This document shows, in pieces, positions 1-10,235 of a stretch of 64,000 nucleotides of DNA. This DNA is from Oribacterium sp. oral taxon 078 str. F0262 (GTDB lineage: Bacteria > Bacillota > Clostridia > Lachnospirales > Lachnospiraceae): the NCBI RefSeq assembly GCF_000160135.1, contig NZ_GG729933.1, positions 6,055 to 70,054 on the forward strand, read 5' to 3'. Under the pieces are notes generated by a model. The model saw only the letters and a program-made list of their open reading frames with translations. It did not search any database and was not told the origin of the DNA. Numbering within the stretch: position 1 is the first letter of the stretch; every line of letters starts with the position of its first letter. The translations under genes were made by a program, and so were the position numbers.

Positions 1-201
1 TCTTAAGCTTGGCTTTTTTCCTTCTTTTACTGCGAGTTTTCTTCGCTGCACTTTCTGTGCTTTCTGAATCTCTCCTCTGTCCTTCCGCATTCTTCCGCTT
101 CCAAACAGAGACGGCTTTCGCCGTTTCGAATATTCAGGGTCTGTGTATGATTCGATCTTTGATTTTCAAGGTCCTCGCCGTCCCCTTGGGACAGCTTGCT
201 T

Positions 202-230
202 ATGATAGCAGGCCGCCGCAGTCTTGTCAA
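202..230 (-). promoter_or_regulatory. Strong promoter with rRNA-operon-like leader, reading off the left edge
   Basis: On the minus strand there is a perfect -35 TTGACA (230-225), a 17-base spacer and an extended -10 TGCTATCAT (TATCAT at 207-202). Downstream, bases 195-1 hold no convincing gene but contain a CCTTGAAAA box (about 162-171) and a short hairpin near 110-125, both typical of clostridial rRNA leaders. In Bacillus subtilis an rRNA operon (rrnO) follows gyrA at this place. I infer that a 16S gene begins just beyond base 1; the rRNA itself is not in the window. Confidence 0.6.
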
Positions 231-263
231 GCATTTTATTCTGCTTTTTGCGGAGCTGCCAAG

Positions 264-353
264 CGGAGAAAGAGGGATTTGAACCCTCGCGCCGGTTTAA
301 CCCGACCTACACCCTTAGCAGGGGCGCCTCTTCGGCCTCTTGAGTATTTCTCC
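264..353 (-). tRNA. tRNA-Ser (anticodon GCU)
   Basis: The minus strand folds as a class II tRNA of 90 nt. The acceptor stem GGAGAAA/TTTCTCC is perfect, with discriminator G; the anticodon loop is CTGCTAA, giving anticodon GCU for AGC/AGU serine codons; there is a long variable arm, and the T arm contains GGTTCAAATCC. No CCA is encoded. It lies between gyrA and the promoter of the presumed rRNA operon, on the same strand as both. Confidence 0.95.
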
Positions 354-444
354 CTTTGAATTCCCGCTCTGATCCGATATCTCCCTCTTATCAATGCGGG
401 CCCGGAAGCTTTTCCGGGAACACCGTTTTTACCGGTGCCTATCT

Positions 445-473
445 AGATTAGCAATAAAAAAGTTCTCTGTCAA
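445..473 (-). promoter_or_regulatory. Promoter of tRNA-Ser, followed by two leader hairpins
   Basis: The minus strand shows TTGACA (473-468), a 17-base spacer and extended -10 TGCTAATCT (TAATCT at 450-445), so transcription would start near 438, about 85 bases before the tRNA. The transcribed leader contains two small back-to-back hairpins, CACCG/CGGTG (421-437) and CCCGGAA/TTCCGGG (401-418). Their purpose is unknown; they may act in 5' processing. Confidence 0.55.
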
Positions 474-584
474 TGTCTTTTTGCCGGGATCCGTAAAATC
501 CAAAGGCCGCAAATAAGCCTATTAAAAGAAATATCCACTCATAGCGGCATAAGGGCTGTTCTTCCGCCCGAAAGCGGAAAAGCC

Positions 585-613
585 TGAAAAAACTTAGTCG
601 CTGAGCACAGCGA
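585..613 (-). terminator. Rho-independent terminator after gyrA
   Basis: On the minus strand TCGCTG/CAGCGA form a stem (613-598), followed closely by a run of six Ts. It lies about 40 bases beyond the gyrA stop codon and would end the dnaA-dnaN-recF-gyrB-gyrA side of the origin. Confidence 0.65.
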
Positions 614-654
614 AAGGACGGAATCACGGCGAAGCTTCCCGATGAAATTTCACT

Positions 655-3138
655 TTAGGAGTCTGTCTCCTCGGAATCCTCTTCCTCTCCCTCGGAGGAC
701 TCCCTGACCTTTGCGATCGATGCGATTACGGTATCTCCGTTTTTCGGAAGATCCATGAACTTTACGCCGGAGGTGTTTCTCCCTATGACGGAGACCTTTT
801 CGAGGCTCATGCGGATGAGAATTCCCTCAGAGGTAATCAGCATGATTTCCCTGTCCTGATCACAGAGCTTAAAGCCCACGAGATCGCCGGTCTTTTCCGT
901 GATGCGATAGCAGTGAAGCCCCTTTCCCCCGCGGTTTTGCGGCTTGAATTCCTCTGTAGCTGTGAGCTTCCCATAGCCCTTTTCCGAGACCAGGAGAAGA
1001 TAGCCTCCCTGAGAGAGCTTCTGCATCCCGATCAGCTCGTCGCCGGAGTCGAGTCTTATGCCCCGCACTCCCATGGCGGAACGCCCGGTGCTCCGGATAT
1101 CCTCCTCGCGGAAGCGGATCGCCATGCCCTTTTTCGTGACAAGCATGATCTCCTCTCCCGGATCGACCAGCTTCGCCTCGATGAGCTGGTCATCCTCCCG
1201 GATATTCATCGCGATCAGTCCGTTCTTCCGCACATTGGCATACTGAGAGAGCGGGGTCTTCTTCACAAGGCCGGATTTCGTCGCGAGCACGAGATATTGC
1301 TCCGAGGAAAGGTCCCGGAGACTGAAGCAGGCATTGACTCTCTCCTCCGGCTGCAGCTTGAGAAGATTTACCAAAGCCGTGCCCCGGGAGGTCCGGGAGG
1401 CCTCCGGGATCTCATAGCCCTTGATTCTGAAGCAGCGCCCCTTATTGGTAAAGAGCATGATATAATGATGGTTTGTGCTCATGAAAAGATCCTCGATATT
1501 GTCATTATCAAGGGTCTGCATCCCGCGGATTCCCTTCCCGCCCCGGTTCTGCTGCCGGAAATTTTCCGGAGACATGCGCTTGATATAGCCAAGGCGCGTA
1601 GAGGATATCACAATGTCATCATCCGGAATGAGGTCTTCATCGTCCAGGGCATCGTCAAAGGCAAACTGCGTCCGGCGCTTCTCTCCGAATTTCTCCTTTA
1701 ACTGCGTCAGCTCTTCCCGGATCACAGAGAGAAGCTCCCTCTGATCGGAAAGAATCTCCCGGTAGCGCGCAATTCTTCGAAGGAGCTCTTCGTATTCCGA
1801 CTGAAGTCTCCCTCTCTCCAGTCCGGTCAGAGCGCGAAGCCTCATATCCACGATCGCCTGTGCCTGTGCGTCACTGAACGCGAAGCGGGCGATGAGATCC
1901 TGCTTCGCCTTTTCCACGGTATCCGCCGCTCGGATAATCCGGACGATTTCATCGATATGATCGAGGGCCTTTAAAAGTCCCTCCAGAATATGAGCCCTCT
2001 CCTCACATTTATTGAGGTCATAGCGGGTCCGCCTCGTCACGACATTGATCTGATGCTTCAGAAATTCATTCAGCATCTCCTGCAAATTCAGGATTCTGGG
2101 CTCTCCGTTTACGATGCAGAGCATGATAACGCCGAAGGTATCCTGCAGCTGTGTATGCTTATAGAGCTGATTCAGAATTACATTCGGATTCGCATCCTTT
2201 CGGAGCTCAATATTGATTTTTGCACTGGAGCCCTTCCCGGCAGCATCGTTTATGAAGGTGATTCCGTCGATTTTCTTGTCCTTCACAAGCTCCGCCACCT
2301 TTTCGATGATCCGGGAGCGGCAGACGAGATAGGGGAGCTCCTTTACGAGGATCCGATGCTTCCCGCTCTGCATGGGCTCAATCTCGCAGACGGCCCGCAT
2401 TTTGATCTTTCCCCTTCCGCTTCGGTATGCCTCCTCTATTCCTCTTCGCCCGAGTATCAGAGCGCCGGTGGGAAAATCCGGCCCCTTGATCTTCTTGATA
2501 ATCTCATCCAGCTCCGTCTCCCTCCCCTCGATCCGATCGGAGATGATGAGATCCAGCGCATCGATGACCTCCCTCAGATTGTGAGGCGGAATATTGGTCG
2601 CCATGCCGACCGCGATCCCCGTGGCTCCGTTCACTAAAAGATTCGGAAATCTCGCCGGAAGCACTGTCGGCTCCTCATACTCGTTCGAAAAATTCGGCAT
2701 GAAGTCGACGGTGTCCTTGTTGATGCCAAAGAGCATCTCTGCCGCGATGCGGGACATCTTCGCCTCAGTATAGCGCATGGCAGCGGGACTGTCGCCGTCC
2801 TCAGAGCCGAAATTCCCCTGCTTATCGATCAGAACATGTCTCATGGACCAGGGCTGTCCCATGTAAACGAGGGCCCCATAGATCGAGGAATCCCCGTGGG
2901 GATGATACTTTCCCATGGTCTCCCCGACGATGGTCGCGCACTTCTTCGTCTTTTTATCCGGAGTGACCCCCAGAGACTGCAAAGAGTATAAAACTCTTCT
3001 CTGCACCGGCTTCAGTCCGTCTCTGACATCCGGGATCGCCCTCGACACGATGACGCTCATCGCGTAATCGATATAGGAGTTCTCCATCGTCTTCTTTAAA
3101 TCGACGTCCTGAACCTTGTCAAAGATATTCGGCTCCAA
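655..3138 (-). CDS. gyrA: DNA gyrase subunit A
   Basis: Breakage-reunion subunit of the type II topoisomerase that adds negative supercoils; it works as an A2B2 tetramer with GyrB. The 827-residue protein has catalytic Tyr123 in the AAMRYTE motif, the HPHGDS helix at 79-84, and a C-terminal wrapping domain with the GyrA box QNRGGKG and a second copy near the C-terminus. The tail is acidic. The start codon is TTG, supported by an AGGAGG ribosome site 6-7 bases upstream; the next codons match the usual GyrA N-terminus. The residue aligned with E. coli Asp87 is Gly88. It lies 29 bases after gyrB and is certainly co-oriented with it. Confidence 0.97.
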   Translation of the reverse strand: MEPNIFDKVQDVDLKKTMENSYIDYAMSVIVSRAIPDVRDGLKPVQRRVLYSLQSLGVTPDKKTKKCATIVGETMGKYHPHGDSSIYGALVYMGQPWSMRHVLIDKQGNFGSEDGDSPAAMRYTEAKMSRIAAEMLFGINKDTVDFMPNFSNEYEEPTVLPARFPNLLVNGATGIAVGMATNIPPHNLREVIDALDLIISDRIEGRETELDEIIKKIKGPDFPTGALILGRRGIEEAYRSGRGKIKMRAVCEIEPMQSGKHRILVKELPYLVCRSRIIEKVAELVKDKKIDGITFINDAAGKGSSAKINIELRKDANPNVILNQLYKHTQLQDTFGVIMLCIVNGEPRILNLQEMLNEFLKHQINVVTRRTRYDLNKCEERAHILEGLLKALDHIDEIVRIIRAADTVEKAKQDLIARFAFSDAQAQAIVDMRLRALTGLERGRLQSEYEELLRRIARYREILSDQRELLSVIREELTQLKEKFGEKRRTQFAFDDALDDEDLIPDDDIVISSTRLGYIKRMSPENFRQQNRGGKGIRGMQTLDNDNIEDLFMSTNHHYIMLFTNKGRCFRIKGYEIPEASRTSRGTALVNLLKLQPEERVNACFSLRDLSSEQYLVLATKSGLVKKTPLSQYANVRKNGLIAMNIREDDQLIEAKLVDPGEEIMLVTKKGMAIRFREEDIRSTGRSAMGVRGIRLDSGDELIGMQKLSQGGYLLLVSEKGYGKLTATEEFKPQNRGGKGLHCYRITEKTGDLVGFKLCDQDREIMLITSEGILIRMSLEKVSVIGRNTSGVKFMDLPKNGDTVIASIAKVRESSEGEEEDSEETDS

Positions 3139-3167
3139 AATCCGCCTCCTTCTGTCCCTCTGAACGA

Positions 3168-5147
<1,980 letters not shown>

Positions 5148-5210
5148 TCATCGGACGGATCAAGTATAAGATCCATGCCGAAAGCAATGGCGACAGCAAA
5201 TATATTTCCA

Positions 5211-6350
5211 TTATCCTTTTATTGTATCAGAAAAACGGTATCCCGAACAGACTTTTGTATCTGAGCGCGGGAGCTCTCTGATCTTCCCTCCCTCTACCTG
5301 ATAGAGCTGATCGATCGGAAAGCGCTTGGAGAGGAAATCGTCGAGACCGGTACAGCTTATGATATTCTGCGTATCCTTTAAAATCTTAAGAAGGTAGTTC
5401 TGCCTCGCAGAATCCAGCTCAGAGAGCACATCATCCAAAAGCAGTATCGGGGTATCATCGATCATTTCCCGGACCAGCTCAATCTCCGAGAGCTTAAGCG
5501 CCAAAGCCGCAGTTCTCTGCTGCCCCTGGGAACCGAACTTCCGGATATCTCTCCCGTCGATTCGAAATGAAATATCGTCCCGATGCGGACCGGCAAGACT
5601 CAGGTGCTGCTTGAGCTCGGATTCCCGGAGAAGAGAAAGCTTCTTCCGAAAATTTTCCGCTTTTACATTTGGCTCATAGTCGACCTCGATCTTTTCCCTC
5701 CCCCCCGAAAGCCTCCCGTGGATCTCCGAAATAATCGGAGAAAGGCGCTTCATAAAGGCGCTTCTGATCTCGATCAGAGCTATCCCCGAGGAAAGCAGCT
5801 GCTCATCCCAGACAGAAAGCGTATCCAAAAGGCCGGCCTTAAAGGGAATATCCCTTAAAAGGCGGTTTCTCTGATTCAGGATCCTTCCATATCTCCCAAG
5901 CTCCTGGAGATAACCCCTGTTCAGCTGACAGAGTTCAAGATCCAGAAATCTCCTGCGGACCACGGGGCCGTCCTTTATGAGGGAGAGATCCTCCGGGGAA
6001 AAGCATACGATATTTGCAATCCCGAAAAGCTCCGAGGCCCTTCGAATCGGGATCTCATCGATCGCGATCCCCTTCGATTGATTCCTTTTCAGATGCATAT
6101 CGATCCGATAAGGAGCACTTCCCTTCCTCAGGATAAGCTTGATGTGGGCCTCCTCCTCCCCGAAGCGGATCAGGTCCCGATCCTTCGTAAAACGGTAGGA
6201 TTTCGCCGTACAGGCCATGAAAATCGCTTCGAGGAGATTCGTCTTCCCCTGAGCATTCTCTCCGTAGAGGATATTGCTTCCCCGGCAGAGATGGAGGCTC
6301 AGATTTTCATAATTTCTGAAATTCTGTAATTCCAGCGAGTCGATCTGCAT
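5211..6350 (-). CDS. recF: DNA replication and repair protein RecF
   Basis: SMC-like ATPase that helps load RecA onto gapped DNA through the RecFOR pathway. The 379 residues carry Walker A GENAQGKTNLLE (about 31-42), the ABC-type signature FGSQGQQRTAALALKLSE and Walker B ILLLDDVLSELD, all in the expected order. The start ATG shares one base with the dnaN stop (TGATG), so the two genes are probably translationally coupled. The small S4-domain gene yaaA that usually separates dnaN and recF in Bacilli and Clostridia is missing. Confidence 0.96.
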   Translation of the reverse strand: MQIDSLELQNFRNYENLSLHLCRGSNILYGENAQGKTNLLEAIFMACTAKSYRFTKDRDLIRFGEEEAHIKLILRKGSAPYRIDMHLKRNQSKGIAIDEIPIRRASELFGIANIVCFSPEDLSLIKDGPVVRRRFLDLELCQLNRGYLQELGRYGRILNQRNRLLRDIPFKAGLLDTLSVWDEQLLSSGIALIEIRSAFMKRLSPIISEIHGRLSGGREKIEVDYEPNVKAENFRKKLSLLRESELKQHLSLAGPHRDDISFRIDGRDIRKFGSQGQQRTAALALKLSEIELVREMIDDTPILLLDDVLSELDSARQNYLLKILKDTQNIISCTGLDDFLSKRFPIDQLYQVEGGKIRELPRSDTKVCSGYRFSDTIKG

Positions 6351-7471
6351 CAGATGGCGTCCGCATTGAAATTGACCGGGAGTATCATATACGTATAAGT
6401 CTCTTCATCATCCCGGATGAAAAGAGGAGAGCGCGGAATCGTAAAGTAAATGGAAACGGATTCCGAGTCAATATTCCGAAGCGCATCCGCCAGATATCTG
6501 GGGTTAAAGCCAATCATGAGATCATTTCCGCTCTTTTCTATGGAGACCTCCGCATCCATCCTTCCGAGATCAGAGCTTATGAGAAGAGAGAGAAGGCCGT
6601 CGGAGATACGGAGGATCAAGGGCTGCTTCTCATTGTCCTGTACAAAGATAGTGGATCTCTCGATGGAATCCAGAAGCTCTCTTCGGTTTACCGTAATTTT
6701 CGTATCATAATCCTCTGAGAGCATCTGCGCGACATGGAAATACTCCCCATCGATCAGACGGCTCAGCACCAGGGTATCATCAAACTCGAAGAGGATATGA
6801 TTCTTCGTAAAGTAAATCATTACCTCATCCTTCAGGCCTCCGCTCAGTATCCTGGAAATCTCAATCAATGCTTTCCCGGGTACAATGGCCTTCATCTCCG
6901 GACAGCTTTCCTTAAGCTGCGTGCGGCGGATCGAGATCCGATGCCCATCCAGAGAACACACGGAAAAAAGATCCCCCTTTACCTCCAGAAACTCTCCCGT
7001 CATCTTCTTATTGCTCTCATTGAGAGCGACAGAAAAGATCGTCTGATTGATGAAGCTTTTCAGCGTGAACTGAGAGAGAGAGACAGAATTGCTTCGGTCG
7101 ATTCCGGGAATCATGGTAAATTCATTGCCGTCCTTCCCCGAAATCTTAAAGACGGACTTTTCGCAGCGAATTGTGGTGACAAAATGCTCATCACTTTCTA
7201 TTAAAACAGAAAGTTCGTTATCCTGAGGCAGTTTTTTAATAATTTCAGAGAAAAGCCTCGCATCCAGTGCCACCTTTCCCGCTTCCAAAATCTCTCCCCG
7301 GCAGACAGTTTCAATCCCGAATTCCGTATCATTTCCCACAAGACAGATTTTTCCGTTGGAGGCATCCAGAAGGAGGCATTCCATAATCGGCATGGTGCTT
7401 TTTGAGGGAACGGCCTTTATGGCGATATTGATGGAGGAAATCAGAGCATCCTTTTGAAATTGCAGTTTCAT
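6350..7471 (-). CDS. dnaN: DNA polymerase III beta subunit (sliding clamp)
   Basis: Ring-shaped processivity clamp that tethers DNA polymerase III and other repair proteins to DNA. The 373-residue length fits three clamp domains, and the sequence matches the family throughout (N-terminal MKLQFQKDALISSINIAIKA; C-terminal YTYMILPVNF). ATG is the start, with GGAG about 11 bases upstream. It follows dnaA after a 158-base gap and overlaps recF by one base. Confidence 0.96.
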   Translation of the reverse strand: MKLQFQKDALISSINIAIKAVPSKSTMPIMECLLLDASNGKICLVGNDTEFGIETVCRGEILEAGKVALDARLFSEIIKKLPQDNELSVLIESDEHFVTTIRCEKSVFKISGKDGNEFTMIPGIDRSNSVSLSQFTLKSFINQTIFSVALNESNKKMTGEFLEVKGDLFSVCSLDGHRISIRRTQLKESCPEMKAIVPGKALIEISRILSGGLKDEVMIYFTKNHILFEFDDTLVLSRLIDGEYFHVAQMLSEDYDTKITVNRRELLDSIERSTIFVQDNEKQPLILRISDGLLSLLISSDLGRMDAEVSIEKSGNDLMIGFNPRYLADALRNIDSESVSIYFTIPRSPLFIRDDEETYTYMILPVNFNADAI

Positions 7472-7629
7472 GAGGCGGTTTCTCCTTTTCTTCTTTTTCT
7501 TTTTTATCCAGTAGTATCAGTAGGAGCTGTGGAAAAGTGAAAATCCCGAAGGAAGCGCAGAATATCGTCATTTTCTGTCCGGGATAAGTACGTTAAAATG
7601 CTGTGCAGCGGGCTGTGGACAAGATTTCC

Positions 7630-8994
7630 TCAGGGAGCTATCTTTTTCCGCAAGGCCTCGATTGTGGATTTTAATTGTTCGTTTGTGCGTAATTCTGTGG
7701 ATATTTTATCGTGCCCGTGCATGATCGTGGTATGGTCCCTTCCGCCGAGGAGCTCACCGACGGCCTTCAGAGGAGATTCCGTCATCTCCCGGCAAAGATA
7801 CATCGCGATCTGCCGGGGAAGCACAATTTCCTTGTTCTTTCTCTGAGAGGAGAGGTCGCCGTCATTCAGATTGAAGTGTTCCGCGACCAGGGAGATGATG
7901 AGCTGTGCCGTCACCTCCTTTGGTGCCTCCGAGCTGATATGGTCCTTCAGAAGTTCCTCGGCGAGCTCCAGCGTGACATCCTTCTTTTCGAGCCGGGACA
8001 TTGCGACGATTTTAGTCAGGGCTCCCTCCAGCTCTCTGACATTGGATTTTATATTTGTCGCGATGTATTTGATGACTTCGTTGTCAATGCTGTAGCCCTC
8101 GAGTTCCTCCTTTTTCCGAAGGATTGCCATTCTGGTCTCGTAGTCCGGCATCTGGATATCTACGATGAGACCGACCTCGAAGCGAGAGCGCAGCCTGTCT
8201 TCCAGATTGTCGATGTCTCTCGGCGGTTTATCGGATGCGATAATGATCTGGCGCTTGTTCTCATAGAGAGTATTAAAGGTGTGGAAAAATTCCTCCTGCG
8301 TTCCCTCCTTGCCGATGATAAACTGGATATCGTCTATGAGGAGAACATCCAGATCCCGATAATTCTTCCGAAATTCGGCCGGGGAGAGATTGTTCTTGTT
8401 TCGGATCGAGTCGACGAACTCATTGATGAAGGTCTCCGATGTCACATAGCGGATATTGGACTGCGGATTGGATTTTAAGATAAAGTGAGCGATCGACTGC
8501 ATGAGGTGAGTCTTCCCGAGTCCGGCTCCCCCATAGATATAGAGAGGATTGTAGATTTCTCCCGGGGATTCCGCGACGGCGAGGCTCGCCGCATGGGCGA
8601 GATTGTTTGAGGAACCGACGACAAAGCTGTCGAAGGTATAGCGGGGATTCAGATTCGCTTTTTTTAAGATCTGGGGAAAGTCCTCTTCTGTGAGCTTTTT
8701 TTCTCCTGCCTTATGATAATTTCTCACTTCCTCTGCTGTAATGAGGCGGATCTCCGAGGAGATTCCGCTGATCTCCTCGATCGAAACCTTGAGAATCGTA
8801 CTATAGCGTTTTTCGATGTATTGGCAAAAGACCTGATCCGGCGCAATAATAATGAGCTCTCCATCAATAAAGTCGCAGAGCTCCAGGGGCTTTAGCCAGG
8901 TCTTGTAGGATACGGGCATCACATCAAAATTATCCCGGACATATTCCAGGATCATTTCCCATTTTCCTTTTATGACTTCGAATTGTTCCGACAT
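7630..8994 (-). CDS. dnaA: Chromosomal replication initiator protein DnaA
   Basis: AAA+ ATPase that binds DnaA boxes at oriC and opens the origin. The 454-residue protein shows an N-terminal DnaB-interaction domain, a short linker, Walker A GGAGLGKTHLMQ, Walker B VLLIDDIQF, and the C-terminal DNA-binding signature GGRDHTTIMHG. I place the start at the ATG at 8994 because GGAG lies 8 bases upstream; an in-frame TTG at 9006 overlaps that ribosome site and is less likely. Its promoter contains a DnaA box, so it probably represses itself. Confidence 0.97.
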   Translation of the reverse strand: MSEQFEVIKGKWEMILEYVRDNFDVMPVSYKTWLKPLELCDFIDGELIIIAPDQVFCQYIEKRYSTILKVSIEEISGISSEIRLITAEEVRNYHKAGEKKLTEEDFPQILKKANLNPRYTFDSFVVGSSNNLAHAASLAVAESPGEIYNPLYIYGGAGLGKTHLMQSIAHFILKSNPQSNIRYVTSETFINEFVDSIRNKNNLSPAEFRKNYRDLDVLLIDDIQFIIGKEGTQEEFFHTFNTLYENKRQIIIASDKPPRDIDNLEDRLRSRFEVGLIVDIQMPDYETRMAILRKKEELEGYSIDNEVIKYIATNIKSNVRELEGALTKIVAMSRLEKKDVTLELAEELLKDHISSEAPKEVTAQLIISLVAEHFNLNDGDLSSQRKNKEIVLPRQIAMYLCREMTESPLKAVGELLGGRDHTTIMHGHDKISTELRTNEQLKSTIEALRKKIAP

Positions 8995-9029
8995 GATAAA
9001 CTCCAATGCGCTGTGAAAAAAGTGTATAT

Positions 9030-9058
9030 AGCATACCCGATTGTGGATAGAATAGCAA
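9030..9058 (-). promoter_or_regulatory. dnaA promoter with a DnaA box in the spacer
   Basis: Minus strand: -35 TTGCTA (9058-9053), 17-base spacer, -10 TATGCT (9035-9030). The spacer contains a DnaA box (9042-9050, TGTGGATAG as read on the plus strand). DnaA bound there would sit between the two promoter elements, a classic arrangement for autorepression. Confidence 0.55.
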
Positions 9059-9246
9059 GCTGAATGTGGATAAGTAAGGCAGGAAGGGGTGGAGAAGTGG
9101 GAAAAAGCCCGTAAAATGTGGATTTATCCTATGCACACTATGCACTTGTCCACAATCTATCAACATTTTGTGGATAGATTTTTGTACTGTGGATAAGTGT
9201 ATAAATCTGTGGATAAAGCCGGGGATAGGGGGAAAAAGGATATCTC
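9036..9246. other. Replication origin oriC (DnaA-box cluster)
   Basis: Between the divergent dnaA and rpmH genes, seven DnaA-box-like 9-mers occur in about 175 bases: 9042-9050, 9065-9073, 9117-9125 (weak, ending TTT), 9146-9154 (reverse, one mismatch), 9169-9177, 9188-9196 and 9208-9216. Three match TGTGGATAA exactly. Gene order on both sides is the standard bacterial origin arrangement. An unwinding element is not obvious; the most AT-rich part is around 9155-9207. Confidence 0.92.
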
Positions 9247-9275
9247 TTGACGGATGAGGACCCAATCTATATAAT
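9247..9275 (+). promoter_or_regulatory. rpmH promoter
   Basis: TTGACG (9247-9252), exactly 17 bases, then a perfect TATAAT (9270-9275). It starts 31 bases after the last DnaA box and should drive rpmH and the genes after it. Confidence 0.8.
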
Positions 9276-9319
9276 GAGAGCGATGTTTGCCCGAAAAAAG
9301 TAGGAAAGGGGGGATTGCC

Positions 9320-9463
9320 GTGCACAAGGGGAAAATGACATTTCAGCCAAAGACGAGACAGAGAGCAAAGGTTCACGGATTCAGAGCCAGGATGGCTACG
9401 GCCGGCGGAAGAAAAGTACTGGCTGCCAGAAGAGCGAAGGGAAGAGCGTCTCTGACTGTGTAA
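9320..9463 (+). CDS. rpmH: Ribosomal protein bL34
   Basis: Small basic protein of the large ribosomal subunit, encoded beside the origin in most bacteria. The 47-residue reading frame contains the family hallmarks [15 protein letters not shown] and [13 protein letters not shown]. The start is taken as GTG at 9320 because a GGAAAGGGGGG ribosome site lies 6 bases upstream. An ATG at 9335 would give the more usual 42-residue form, but its AGGGG is only 3 bases away. If GTG is used the protein has a short MHKGK extension. Confidence 0.95.
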   Translation: MHKGKMTFQPKTRQRAKVHGFRARMATAGGRKVLAARRAKGRASLTV

Positions 9464-9490
9464 GCTCAGCACATAGAGTAAACGAGAAGA

Positions 9491-9513
9491 GACCGCTTTT
9501 CGGGCGGTCTTTC
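9491..9513 (+). terminator. Hairpin between rpmH and rnpA
   Basis: GACCGC/GCGGTC stem (9491-9496 with 9504-9509) and a TTTTCGGG loop, followed by only a short T/C stretch. It is probably a weak terminator or processing site that adjusts the ratio of rpmH to rnpA transcripts. Confidence 0.4.
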
Positions 9514-9533
9514 TTCCATACTGGAGATATTTT

Positions 9534-9899
9534 ATGAAACGCTTCCCGTCCGTAAAGAAAAGTGCGGATTATCAAAGAGCATATCAGAGGGGGAAATCCC
9601 GCGCGAATGATTGTCTTGCGGTCTATGTTTTTCCAAATGGAATGGAGGGGAACCGTCTTGGAATTTCCTGCTCCAAAAAGATCGGAAATTCTGTCGTGAG
9701 ACACGGCCTGGCGAGAAAGCTCAGGGAAATATTTCGACGGAACAAAAATCTGAAACAAGGGCTGGACATCATTGTGGTTGTTCGAAAGGCTTCGGCTTCA
9801 GCCGATTATCGAAAAATTGAGAGGGCCTATCTCGAGCTATGCAGCAGGCATCACATCCTGGAAGAGGAAGAGACGGATGGAGCTATGGCCGAATTCTGA
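9534..9899 (+). CDS. rnpA: Ribonuclease P protein component
   Basis: Basic protein that binds RNase P RNA and helps it process pre-tRNA 5' ends. The 121 residues contain the conserved core NSVVRHGLARKLREIFRR, the RNR-type motif of the family, and an N-terminal MKRFPSVKKSADYQRAYQRG typical of clostridial RnpA. GGAG lies 7 bases before the ATG. It follows rpmH, as in nearly all bacteria. Confidence 0.95.
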   Translation: MKRFPSVKKSADYQRAYQRGKSRANDCLAVYVFPNGMEGNRLGISCSKKIGNSVVRHGLARKLREIFRRNKNLKQGLDIIVVVRKASASADYRKIERAYLELCSRHHILEEEETDGAMAEF

Positions 9900-10003
9900 T
9901 CTTGGAAGATTTCATTTTGAATTCTTATATAATAGGAAGAAAGTCATCTTAAAATTTCGATAATCGTGGGCAGCCGCGGGACGGGGGATGGGATAATTCC
10001 AAT

Positions 10004-10219
10004 ATGATAAAGAAAATGGAAATAGCGCTGATCCGCTTTTATCAGAAATATCTTTCTCCGATAAAGGGATCCTGCTGCTGCAGGTACACGCCGACCTGCT
10101 CTCAATATGCCATCGAGGCGATCAGAAAGTATGGATCTGTAAAAGGAACATTGCTGGCGGTCTGGAGGATTTTGCGCTGCAATCCTTTTGCCAAGGGCGG
10201 ATATGATCCTGTTCCCTGA
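10004..10219 (+). CDS. yidD: Membrane protein insertion efficiency factor YidD
   Basis: Small membrane-associated protein thought to help YidC-dependent insertion. The 71 residues contain the signature [17 protein letters not shown] and the GGYDPVP C-terminus of the family. It stands between rnpA and yidC, separated from yidC by only 16 bases, the standard arrangement. Met1 or Met5 could be the start; Met1 is listed. Confidence 0.94.
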   Translation: MIKKMEIALIRFYQKYLSPIKGSCCCRYTPTCSQYAIEAIRKYGSVKGTLLAVWRILRCNPFAKGGYDPVP

Positions 10220-10235
10220 CTATGGAGGGTAGAAT

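Noticed and set aside
9-359. 116-residue open frame over the tRNA-Ser gene
   Set aside because: It crosses the whole tRNA on the opposite strand, has no ribosome site and is not protein-like. It is a chance frame.
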